Source of the DNA: Actinoplanes lutulentus
GTDB taxonomy: Bacteria > Actinomycetota > Actinomycetes > Mycobacteriales > Micromonosporaceae
Assembly: GCF_003259845.1 (NCBI RefSeq)
Contig: NZ_QLMJ01000005.1
Span: forward strand, 124,001-188,000
Direction: 5' to 3'
Length of the DNA: 64,000 nt
Numbering within the stretch: the stretch's first letter is position 1; each line of letters starts with the position of its first letter. The notes beneath the pieces are model-generated. The model saw only the letters and a program-made list of their open reading frames with translations, searched no databases and was not told where the DNA came from. The position numbers and the translations under genes are program-made. Below, in pieces: positions 8,903-17,700 of this stretch.

Positions 8903-9361
8903 TCAGGCCTTGGCGGCCTCGACCGCTTCGCGCAGGCCCCGGGTCGCGAGCTGGTCGGCGCGCTCGTTCTCCGGGTGCCCGGCGTGGCCTTTCACCCAGT
9001 GCCAGCGCACCTCGTGGCGGCGGACCGCCTCGTCCAGGCGTTGCCAGAGGTCGACGTTCTTGACGGGCTGACGGGCGGAGGTCTGCCAGCCGTTCGCCCG
9101 CCAGCGCGACACCCACTTCGTGATGCCGTCGCGCACGTAGACGCTGTCGGTGTAGACGTCGACGGTCAGCGGCGCCCGGTTGAGCGACTCCAGCGCGCGG
9201 ATCGGGGCCATCAGCTCCATCCGGTTGTTGGTGGTCGTGGTCGCCTCGCCGCCGCACAGGTCTTTCTCGGCGCGTCCGTAACGCAGCACGGCGCCCCAGC
9301 CGCCCGGACCGGGGTTCGGCGCGCAGGCGCCGTCGGTGTAGATCTCCACGACCGTGCTCAT
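8903..9361 (-). CDS. rnhA: Ribonuclease HI
   Basis: A 152-residue RNase H1 that cleaves RNA in RNA-DNA hybrids. All four catalytic carboxylates are present: Asp10 in IYTDGAC, Glu49 in NNRMELM, Asp72 in VYTDSVY and Asp136 in NERADQLA. The [12 protein letters not shown] loop supplies the conserved His. Length equals that of the E. coli type enzyme and no extra hybrid-binding or phosphatase domain is fused. It stands alone, convergent with the membrane protein gene. Confidence 0.96.
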   Translation of the reverse strand: MSTVVEIYTDGACAPNPGPGGWGAVLRYGRAEKDLCGGEATTTTNNRMELMAPIRALESLNRAPLTVDVYTDSVYVRDGITKWVSRWRANGWQTSARQPVKNVDLWQRLDEAVRRHEVRWHWVKGHAGHPENERADQLATRGLREAVEAAKA

Positions 9362-9470
9362 GGTCAGTGAGAATAAGGGTGAGGCATGACATCCCGCGGG
9401 ACTGCGGTGGTTCGTGCCTGTCGGCCTGAGCCGTATGGTTGCCGTGGGCGGCGATTCTCAAGGGAGCTCA

Positions 9471-10394
9471 ATGGTGGGTGGCGACGTGGCCGCGGCGGTT
9501 GAATTAAGCGACGTCGTGGTGAGTTACGGCGAGAAGACGGCCGTCGGCGGAGTGTCACTCAGCATGCCCCGGGGACGGGTCCTGGCGCTGCTCGGCCACA
9601 ACGGCGCGGGCAAGACCAGTCTGCTCCAGGTCTGCGAGGGTTTCCGGCGGCCGGACGCGGGCTCGGCCCGGGTGCTCGGCCTGGACCCGGTCGGCGACCA
9701 CGACGAGCTCATGCCTCGGCTCGGCATCATGCTGCAGTCCGGTGGCGTCTACCCGTGGGCCGCGGCCGGCGAGATCCTCCGGCTGTTCGCGTCCTTCGCG
9801 GCGAACCCGCTGGACACCGGCATGCTGATGGACCGGCTCGGCCTGCGAAAGGTGGAGCGGACCCGGTTCCGCCGGCTCTCCGGCGGCGAGCAGCAGCGGC
9901 TCAGCCTCGCGGTGGCCCTGGTCGGCCGCCCCGAGCTGGTCTTCCTGGACGAGCCGACCGCCGGCATGGACACCGAGGCGCGGCACACCACCTGGCAGCT
10001 GATCGAGGAGTTGCGGGCCGACGGCGTGTCCGTCCTGCTCACCACGCACCTGCTGGACGAGGCGGAACGCCTCGCCGACGACGTCGTGATCATGAAATCC
10101 GGCAAGATCGCCGCGACCGGCACCCCGGCGTCCCTCACGGCCGCCGCCGGGATCGACCTGCTGGAGGTCCGCGCCGACCCGGGCCTTGATCTCCTGACCT
10201 TGCCGTTCCCGGCGAAGGAGGCTTCGCCGGGGGAGTACTCGATCACCGGGGCGCTGGACACCCGGGCCCTCGCCGACGTGCTCGGCTGGTTCGCCGCCAC
10301 CGGCGCACACGTCACCGCGGTGAGCAGTCGCCGCCGGACGCTCGAAGACGTCTACCTTTCCCTGACCTCTGACCTGGTTGGAGCCTCGCAGTGA
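9471..10394 (+). CDS. ABC exporter ATPase (DrrA-like), first pair
   Basis: An ATP-binding subunit of about 307 residues with Walker A GHNGAGKT, signature LSGGEQQR, Walker B LVFLDEP and H-loop LTTHLLDEAE. The C-terminal part after about residue 220 is the usual regulatory tail of drug-export ATPases. The ATG at 9471 is chosen because AGGGAG sits just upstream, although the frame is open further back. The stop overlaps the next start by 4 bp (GTGA), so it should be translationally coupled to its permease. The substrate cannot be read from sequence. Confidence 0.92.
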   Translation: MVGGDVAAAVELSDVVVSYGEKTAVGGVSLSMPRGRVLALLGHNGAGKTSLLQVCEGFRRPDAGSARVLGLDPVGDHDELMPRLGIMLQSGGVYPWAAAGEILRLFASFAANPLDTGMLMDRLGLRKVERTRFRRLSGGEQQRLSLAVALVGRPELVFLDEPTAGMDTEARHTTWQLIEELRADGVSVLLTTHLLDEAERLADDVVIMKSGKIAATGTPASLTAAAGIDLLEVRADPGLDLLTLPFPAKEASPGEYSITGALDTRALADVLGWFAATGAHVTAVSSRRRTLEDVYLSLTSDLVGASQ

Positions 10395-11152
10395 GCGCCG
10401 GAACGTTCTCGCCCGCTCCCGGCCGGGCGCCGATGCGCACCATCATCGGCAAGCAGATCCGGATGGAACTGCTGCTGACCGCCCGTCGCGGCGAGGCCGT
10501 CGTGCTGGCCATGGGCGTACCGCTGCTGGTCCTGCTCGGCGCCGGCCTCTTCGAGGTGACCAATCTGCCGACCGACGACCGGCTCGGCTTCGTGGTTCCC
10601 GGCGTCCTCGCGCTGACCGTGATGTCGACGGCCTTCACCGGCCAGGCGATCACCACCGGTTACGAGCGCAGTTACGGGGTGCTCAAGCGGCTCGGCGCGT
10701 CCCCGCTGACCCGGCCCGGCCTGCTGCTCGCCAAGACCGCCGCGGTGCTCGTCCAGATCGTCCTCCAGGTGCTGGTGCTCGGCGCGGTCGGTTTCGCGGT
10801 CGGCTGGCGGCCGCACGGCGACCAGTTGCTGCCGGCGATCGCGGTGACCGTGCTGGCCGCCGCCGGTTACAGCGGCCTGGCCCTGCTGCTGGCCAGCGTG
10901 CTCAAGCCGGAGACGACCACCGGCGCCGCGACGCTGATCTACGTTCTGATGCTCTCGGTCGGCGGCATCATGTTCGCCGCGCCGGACCTCGGCACGGCCG
11001 GCTGGTTCCTGCTCCCTCTCGCCGCGCACGCGGAGGCTTTGCGAGACACCCTTTTGTACGACACGTCGGTGCCGTTCGCGATCTGGCTGAGTCTCGGGAC
11101 GTGGGCCGTGGTCTTCCTGACCGCTGCCGCGCGTAATTTCCGCTGGGAGTAA
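10391..11152 (+). CDS. ABC-2 type permease, first pair
   Basis: A 253-residue integral membrane protein with six predicted hydrophobic segments, of the ABC-2/DrrB transporter class. It follows its ATPase with a 4-bp overlap and is followed 88 bp later by a second ATPase-permease pair. The two together probably export lipids, peptides or drugs. The GTG start is supported by the coupling overlap. Confidence 0.9.
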   Translation: MSAGTFSPAPGRAPMRTIIGKQIRMELLLTARRGEAVVLAMGVPLLVLLGAGLFEVTNLPTDDRLGFVVPGVLALTVMSTAFTGQAITTGYERSYGVLKRLGASPLTRPGLLLAKTAAVLVQIVLQVLVLGAVGFAVGWRPHGDQLLPAIAVTVLAAAGYSGLALLLASVLKPETTTGAATLIYVLMLSVGGIMFAAPDLGTAGWFLLPLAAHAEALRDTLLYDTSVPFAIWLSLGTWAVVFLTAAARNFRWE

Positions 11153-11240
11153 AGCCCTCGGCTGTCCATCGATCGGTTGACAACCGATGACGGCCGGGCG
11201 GTCGTCCCGGCTCCTTTTAAAAACAAGCAGGATCAATGGC

Positions 11241-12080
11241 ATGGAAGCCATTGAGGTAACCGGACTACGCAAGACATACAAGAACCGGGAAGCGGTCGAC
11301 GGCATCGACCTCGTGGTCGCCCGCGGCGAGATCTTCGCGTTGCTCGGCCCGAACGGCGCCGGCAAGACCACCACCGTGGAGATCCTCGAAGGACACCGGC
11401 GGCGGTCCGGCGGCGATGTGCGGGTTCTCGGCGAGGACCCGGGCAAGGCCGGCTCCGCCTGGCGTACCCGGGTCGGCATCGTCCTGCAGGACGCCGCCGA
11501 CGCGGCCGACCTGACCGTTCGCGAGATGATCCGGCACGTCGGTGGCTTCTATCCCGAGCCGCGCTCCGCCGACGAGGTGATCGAGCTGGTCGGGCTCACC
11601 GCCAAGAGCAAGAGCAAGATCCGTACGCTCTCCGGAGGCCAGCGCCGCCGCGTCGACGTGGCGCTCGGCATCGTCGGCCGCCCCGAGCTGCTCTTCCTCG
11701 ACGAGCCGACCACCGGGTTCGACCCGGAGGCGCGCCGCCAGTTCTGGGAGCTGATCCGCAAGCTTGCCGGTGACGGCACCACGATCGTGCTCACCACGCA
11801 CTATCTGGACGAGGCCGAGGCGCTCGCCGACCGGCTCGCCGTGATGGCCGACGGCCGGATCGTCGCCGAGGGCACCCCGGCCACGCTGGGCGGCCGGTCC
11901 GGTGCTGCCGCGCGGGTCCGCTGGCGGACGGCGGACGGTGTGGCGCACGACGAGCGGCACGAGGACCCGACGGAGCTGATTCATCGCCTCGTCAACACCG
12001 GTGTGGACCTGACCACGCTGACGATCACCCGTCCGACGCTGGAAGACACGTACCTGAGCCTGATCGGGGAAGCACGATGA
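11241..12080 (+). CDS. ABC exporter ATPase, second pair
   Basis: About 279 residues with Walker A GPNGAGKTT, signature LSGGQRRR, Walker B LLFLDEPTTGFDPEA and H-loop LTTHYLDEAEALAD. It belongs to the same CcmA/DrrA-type group as the ATPase 1.8 kb upstream but is clearly divergent from it. I chose the ATG at 11241 (MEAIEVTGLRKTY), which matches the usual beginning of the family. The stop overlaps the permease start by 4 bp (ATGA). Confidence 0.92.
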   Translation: MEAIEVTGLRKTYKNREAVDGIDLVVARGEIFALLGPNGAGKTTTVEILEGHRRRSGGDVRVLGEDPGKAGSAWRTRVGIVLQDAADAADLTVREMIRHVGGFYPEPRSADEVIELVGLTAKSKSKIRTLSGGQRRRVDVALGIVGRPELLFLDEPTTGFDPEARRQFWELIRKLAGDGTTIVLTTHYLDEAEALADRLAVMADGRIVAEGTPATLGGRSGAAARVRWRTADGVAHDERHEDPTELIHRLVNTGVDLTTLTITRPTLEDTYLSLIGEAR

Positions 12081-12859
12081 ACACGAGCCTTAGCCGCGGC
12101 CACGTCGAACTTCTCCAGTTTTTTCGAGATAAAACGGCGCTGGTCTTCACCTTCGCCTTCCCGGCGATGCTGCTGCTCCTGTTCGGCACGATCTTCGGGG
12201 ACCAGTACAACGACGCCGGCGTCAGTGCGAGCCGCGTCTTCACGGCCAGCATGATCGCGTACGGAGTTCTGAACACCGCGTTCGTCACGATGGGCGCCGG
12301 GCTGGCGATGGACCGGGAGGACGGGACACTCAAGCGCCTCCGGGGTACGCCTATGCCGGTTTCGGCGTACCTGGTGGGTAAGGCTCTTCTGGTTCTGGCT
12401 TTGAGCCTTGCCGAGACGGCGCTGTTGCTCCTGGTCGGTGTCCTGGTCTTCGACATGCCGCTGCCTGATGCGAGCCACTGGCTCACCTTCACCTGGATCT
12501 TCCTGCTGTCGGTGATCGCGTGTTCGCTGCTCGGCGTCGCGGTGAGCGCGCTGGTCCGCAACGCCCGCAACGCCGGCGCCATCCTCAACGTGCCGGTGGT
12601 CGCGCTCCAGTTCATCTCCGGCGTCTTCATCCAGCCGATGAGCCAGCTGCCGGACTGGCTGGTCAATGTGGCCTCGATCTTCCCGGTCCGGTGGATGGCG
12701 CAGGGCTTCCGGTACGTCTTCCTGCCCGAGTCGGCGAGCAGCCAGGAACTCGCCGGATCCTGGGAACTCGGCAAAGTGGCGTTGGTGCTCGGTGTGTGGT
12801 GTGTGGTCGGATTGGTGCTGTGCCTGATGACCTTCCGGTGGAGCGACAGCGACCGATGA
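12077..12859 (+). CDS. ABC-2 type permease, second pair
   Basis: A 260-residue permease with six hydrophobic segments and the ABC-2 family motif region near NARNAGAILNVPVV. It overlaps both the ATPase before it and the histidine kinase after it by 4 bp, so the exporter and the two-component genes form one transcription unit. In similar operons the kinase senses the exported compound or membrane stress. Confidence 0.91.
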   Translation: MNTSLSRGHVELLQFFRDKTALVFTFAFPAMLLLLFGTIFGDQYNDAGVSASRVFTASMIAYGVLNTAFVTMGAGLAMDREDGTLKRLRGTPMPVSAYLVGKALLVLALSLAETALLLLVGVLVFDMPLPDASHWLTFTWIFLLSVIACSLLGVAVSALVRNARNAGAILNVPVVALQFISGVFIQPMSQLPDWLVNVASIFPVRWMAQGFRYVFLPESASSQELAGSWELGKVALVLGVWCVVGLVLCLMTFRWSDSDR

Positions 12860-13968
12860 GTCTGAGGTTGTGGGACGTCTACTTCCTGGTGGTCGCGGCC
12901 GCTGTGACGGCCGCGATCATCATCGTGGACGGCTTCTCGTTCGAGCTCCGGGCCGGATCGATCGCCGCCATCGCCACGATGGCGGCGCTGCACATCCTGG
13001 TGGGCCGCCCGCTGGTCCGGCGGGAAGCGGTGGGCACCGCCGCCCTGCTCGTCTGCCTGACCCATCTGCTGCTGTTCGGCATCGCGATCGCCTGCGTACC
13101 GCTCGCGACCTGGCTCATGTTCGCGGTCCTGCCGATCTTCTTCATGATGGTCACGCTGCGCCGGGCGATCGCCCTGGTCGTGGTCGCGAACGTGATCCCG
13201 GTTCTGCTGGAGCTCCACGCCGACCCCGGTGGCATCGGCATCGACCTGGTCATCGCGGCGATCTCCACCGCCTCCGGGGTCTGCATCGGCGTCTGGATCA
13301 CCCGGATGATCGAGCAGAGCAACGAGCGTGCCGACCTGATCGCCGAGCTGGAGGCGAGCCGCGCCGAGCAAGAACGGCTCTCCCACACCGCCGGCGTCGC
13401 GGCCGAGCGCAACCGGCTGGCCGGCGAGATCCACGACACGCTCGCACAGGGCTTCACCAGCATCATCACCCTGGTTCAGGCCGCCGATCCGGGCCTCAAG
13501 GACGAGCGCCTTGCGCTCGCCGTGCGTACCGCACGGGAAAACCTGGCCGAGTCGCGCGCACTCATCGCGGCTCTCTCGCCCGCCGCGCTCGCTTCCGCTT
13601 CACTGCCTGAGGCGGTACGCCGACAGGCCGCCCGTTTCAGCGAAGAATCTTCCGTTCCGTCAACGGTACGAGTAGCCGGCGAACCCCGGCACCTGCCGAC
13701 CCCGGTCGAGGTGGTCCTGCTGCGTGCCGTGCAGGAGGCGCTGACGAACGTGCGACGACATGCCGGAGCCGGTGAGGTGGCGGTGTTGCTCTCCTATGCG
13801 GCGTCGAGTGTGCGGCTGGTGGTCCGCGACGACGGATGCGGCTTCGACCCTGCTTCCTCGGAGGGCTTCGGGCTGGCCGGTATGCGCGCCCGAGCCGCTC
13901 AGGTCGGCGGCGCGGTCACCGTGCACGGCGCCGAGGGCACGACGATCGAAGTGGAGATTCCCGCGTGA
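12856..13968 (+). CDS. HisKA_3 sensor histidine kinase of the exporter operon
   Basis: A 370-residue kinase. The first 140 residues form five or six membrane helices with short loops, resembling intramembrane-sensing kinases. A coiled linker leads to LAGEIHDTLAQGFTS with His193, and the C-terminal ATPase domain carries QEALTNVRRHAGA, DDGCGFD and GFGLAGMRAR. The ATG overlaps the permease stop. It should phosphorylate the response regulator that begins four bases before its own stop. Confidence 0.92.
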   Translation: MSLRLWDVYFLVVAAAVTAAIIIVDGFSFELRAGSIAAIATMAALHILVGRPLVRREAVGTAALLVCLTHLLLFGIAIACVPLATWLMFAVLPIFFMMVTLRRAIALVVVANVIPVLLELHADPGGIGIDLVIAAISTASGVCIGVWITRMIEQSNERADLIAELEASRAEQERLSHTAGVAAERNRLAGEIHDTLAQGFTSIITLVQAADPGLKDERLALAVRTARENLAESRALIAALSPAALASASLPEAVRRQAARFSEESSVPSTVRVAGEPRHLPTPVEVVLLRAVQEALTNVRRHAGAGEVAVLLSYAASSVRLVVRDDGCGFDPASSEGFGLAGMRARAAQVGGAVTVHGAEGTTIEVEIPA

Positions 13969-14582
13969 TCCGGATCCTGCTCGTCGACGACCACCCGGTG
14001 GTCCGGATGGGTCTGCGCGGCATGCTCGACGCCGAGGCCGACCTCACGGTGATCGGCGAGGCATCCTCCGGCTCGGCCGGGGTGACTCAGGCGCTCGCTC
14101 TCCAACCCGACATCGTGCTGATGGACCTGCGGATGCCGGACGGCGACGGGGTGGAGGCGACCGGCCGCATCCTCGCGGCCACGCCAGGGGTGAAGGTCAT
14201 GGTCCTCACCACCTATGAATCGGACCGGGACATCCTGCGCGCAATCGAGGCCGGGGCCTCAGGCTATTTGTTGAAGGACGCGACGCCGGCCGAGCTGGCG
14301 GACGCGGTCCGGGCGGCGGCGCGCGGCGAGACGGTCCTCGCGCCCAGCGTGGCGTCGACGCTGGTGCGGCAGGTGCGCGCTCCGGCGCCGCCGGCACTCT
14401 CGGCGCGCGAGACCGAGGTGCTGCGGCAGGTGGCGGCCGGCCTGACCAACGCCGAGATCGGAAAGCGCCTGTTCATCTCCGAGGCGACAGTGAAGACGCA
14501 CTTGCTGAGAGCCTTCAACAAGCTGGACGTGGCGGACCGGACAGCGGCCGTTACCACCGCCATGCGACACGGACTGCTTTAA
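13965..14582 (+). CDS. NarL/LuxR-type response regulator of the exporter operon
   Basis: A 205-residue regulator with receiver domain (DDHPVV, Asp54 in LMDLRMP, Lys in YLLKDA) and a C-terminal LuxR helix-turn-helix (LSARETEVLRQVAAGLTNAEIG). It begins with GTG inside the kinase stop region. It probably controls the two exporters upstream. No operator can be identified from the sequence. Confidence 0.92.
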   Translation: MIRILLVDDHPVVRMGLRGMLDAEADLTVIGEASSGSAGVTQALALQPDIVLMDLRMPDGDGVEATGRILAATPGVKVMVLTTYESDRDILRAIEAGASGYLLKDATPAELADAVRAAARGETVLAPSVASTLVRQVRAPAPPALSARETEVLRQVAAGLTNAEIGKRLFISEATVKTHLLRAFNKLDVADRTAAVTTAMRHGLL

Positions 14583-14625
14583 ACCGCTAAACCTGAAACT
14601 TCGTCATGAGCGGCTTTTGTGGCGA

Positions 14626-14637
14626 TTAGATTACCGA
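14626..14637 (+). promoter_or_regulatory. Motif shared by the two Calx-beta gene leaders
   Basis: TTAGATTACCGA lies 97 bp before the first Calx-beta start and recurs with one change as TTAGATTACGGA at 22200-22211 before the second. It may be a promoter element, but no paired -35 box is convincing. A small hairpin (CGCCCG/CGGGCG) lies downstream at 14692-14708. The rest of this 151-bp leader shows no riboswitch that I recognise. Confidence 0.3.
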
Positions 14638-14733
14638 CTGCGTCCCCTGTTTCCGCAGATCACTGAGGTTCCCAGGCTTCGCGCTGCTCCACGCCCGAAA
14701 TCCGGGCGGTTCCATGGAGAGACGGGGACGATC

Positions 14734-17700
14734 ATGCGCGTACGTCCGAGTGTGCCTTTTCGCCTGTGGGCACCGGCCCGGTTCCGGACCCTGGTGTCGA
14801 TCGTCGCGGCGTCCGCGGCCGGCCTGGTCCCGGCGGTAATGCTTCCGGCCCGTCCGGCGTACGCGGCCGCCGGCGAGATCATTATCGAGGCGGACATCGA
14901 GGACGCCGAGGCCGGCACGTTCGTCTTCGAGGTACGCAGGCTCGGCCCGACTACCGGCCTCGGGTCGGTCACGCTGACCTACGACACGGTGACCTCGCCG
15001 TCCAGCGACCTCGTCGGTGCGACACCGAACGTCGACTTCCACACGATCAGCGGCTCGACCACGTTCTCGGAGAGCGGCCGAGACTCGATCAAACGGCTCA
15101 CCGTTACCGGCATCACCGACCCGAACGACGAGTACGACGAGCGGTTCGCTCTGCGCCTGTTCAACCCCAACGGCAGCCTGCTGACCGAGGCGTACGGAAC
15201 GATGCTCGACGACGACGTGCCTCCGACGTACACCCTGGGTACACCGGTGACCGTGGGAGAGTCGGACGGCACCGCCTCGCTGACGGCGACACTGTCGGAC
15301 TTCTCGGCAAAGGAAGTGCGGATCCCGTACGCCACTGCGGACGGCTCGGCCACCCCGGCCGACTACACGCCGGTCACGGACGTACTGGTGATCCCGCCGG
15401 AGAGCCCGACCGGCACGTTCACCGTGCCGATCCTGCCGGACGCCCGGGACGAGCTGAGCCCGGAGACCTTAACGGTCACCACCGGCACGCCGGTGAACGC
15501 GACCACCACCGCCAATACGGCGCAGGTGCGGATCACCGACGACGACGATCCGCCGGTGGTCGGAATAGGCGCGCCCCCGGACGCGGCCGAGGGCGATCCG
15601 CTCAAGTTCCCGGTGAGCCTGAGCGCGGCGTCGAACCTGCCGGTCACGGTCTCGGCCGCGACGAATGGGAACGGGGACGCGACAGCCGACGACGACTACA
15701 CGCCTGTGGCTCCGACAACGATCACGTTCAGCCCGGGGGACGTCGCGAAGACCTTCGAGGTGCCGACCACCGGCGATCTAGATCCGGAGTCGCCCGAGAC
15801 GGTGGGTGTGACGTTGTCCGGACCGTCCCAGGCCACCCTGGATCCGGCCGCGACGTCGGTGCTCGGCAACATCGTCGACAACGCCGTGACGGTGACTGCG
15901 GTCGGTACCCTCGACGAGAGCTCCCACACGCAGGCCTTCGACGTCACGCTGACGGCGGCCCCGGCCACCGCCATCGACATTGGCTGGGCGGCCTCGGCTG
16001 GCGCCGGAAGCGCGACCGACGGGAAGGACTTCGACGCCGACAGCGGAACGCTGACCTTCGAGCCGGGCGAGTCGACCAAACGGATCGGCGTGGACATCCG
16101 CGCCGACGAGGTCTACGAATTCGGCGGGGAGACCTTCGAGATCGCGCTGACGAACACCGACAACGCCCGGATCTCCGGTTTCACTTCGCCGACGACGTTC
16201 ACCCTCCCGGACGACGACCCGGAACCCACTTTGGACGCCTTCACGAGCACCGGCCCTCAGGCCGAAGGCGACTCGGCCGGCGCGGTCACGTTCACCGCGA
16301 CGCTGAGCAACCCGACCAACGTGCCGGTCACCCTGAACCTGGGGTCTACCGACGGCACCGCTACCTCGGTCAGCACCGGCGACCCGGGCGACGATGACTT
16401 CGCCGTACCGGCCACCCTCGTGATCGCGGCCGATGCCCTCAGCGGGACCCAGAACGTGACGGTCAACGGCGACGAGGTCTTCGAGAGTGACGAGAGCGCG
16501 GTCATCTCGGCGACCGTCGACTCCGACGCCACCCAGGTCGCGCAGGGATCCCGATCCGGGGCGCTGACGCTGATCAACGACGACGACATGCCGTCGGTTG
16601 CGCTCGCTCCGGTCGCCGGTGTCGAGGACATCCCATCGGCGCTGACCGCGACCGTCACCGGCGACGCGCAGGCCCCGCTGAACTACACCGCGGTCCTCGC
16701 CGGCGCCCCCGACGGCACCAGTGACCCCGCCGAGCCCACCGACTTCGCCACCGGCGGCATGTCGCTGATCGGTCCGCTGAATCCCGGCGATCACCTGATC
16801 GACCTCGGCTCGGTCGGCCTGACGACCGACACCATCGACGAGTACGCCGAGACGATCAGAGTCAGCCTCTCCCTTGGTGGTCAGACCCCGGCTGTCAACT
16901 ACGTCACGATCGCTGACGACACCGACGACAAGGAACCGATCGTCTCGATCGGATCGCCGATCTCGGTGATCGAGGACGACGGCCCGGCCGAAGTACCGGT
17001 GACGCTGGACTTCGACCACGACAGCAACGACGCGGACAGGACCGAGAAGACGATCGAGGTCGCGTACGAGACCGGAACCGGTGCCGGGATGACGCCCGCG
17101 ACGGCGGACGGCGACTACACCGCGGTCACCGACGGCACGCTGATCTTCGATCCGGCGACCGACTTGCTGGTCAAGAACATCGAGGTGGGTATCGCCGACG
17201 ACGAGGACTACGAACTCGGCGAGACATTCGATGTAGACCTCACGGCAGCGCCCCTGGCGTACGCCTTCGCGCCCTCCTCCAGCATCGTGACTATCACGAA
17301 TGACGATGATCCGCCGGGGTTCGAGGTCACGCCCTCGTCCGCGCAGCCGGTAGCCGAGGGCGGTACCGCCTCGTTCACCGTGACCCTCGACGCGCCGGCT
17401 GTGGCACCGGTCAACTTCACCCTGGTGACGACGCCGGTGGCGCCGATGACTGGCGCTGACTACACGACCCCGGCCGGCACGTTCCAGATCGGCGCGAACC
17501 AGCAGTCCGCGACGGTTACGGTGCAGACCGCGGTCGACACGGTCGACGAGCCGGACGAGGCTCTGACCGTCAGGTTCGCCCTCGACGGCGCGGAGACTGA
17601 CGCCACCGGTGGCCCGATTGACCGTACGGTCACCATTACCGACGACGATCCGGTGCCCACGCTCGCGTTTGCTAACCCGTTCACCGGCACCGAGGGCGAC

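Noticed and set aside
14583-14733. A riboswitch before the first Calx-beta gene, by analogy with the second
   Set aside because: The GACGCAAAGCC and GGCAAACC blocks of GEMM-I are absent. Only a short promoter-like motif and a small hairpin are shared or visible.
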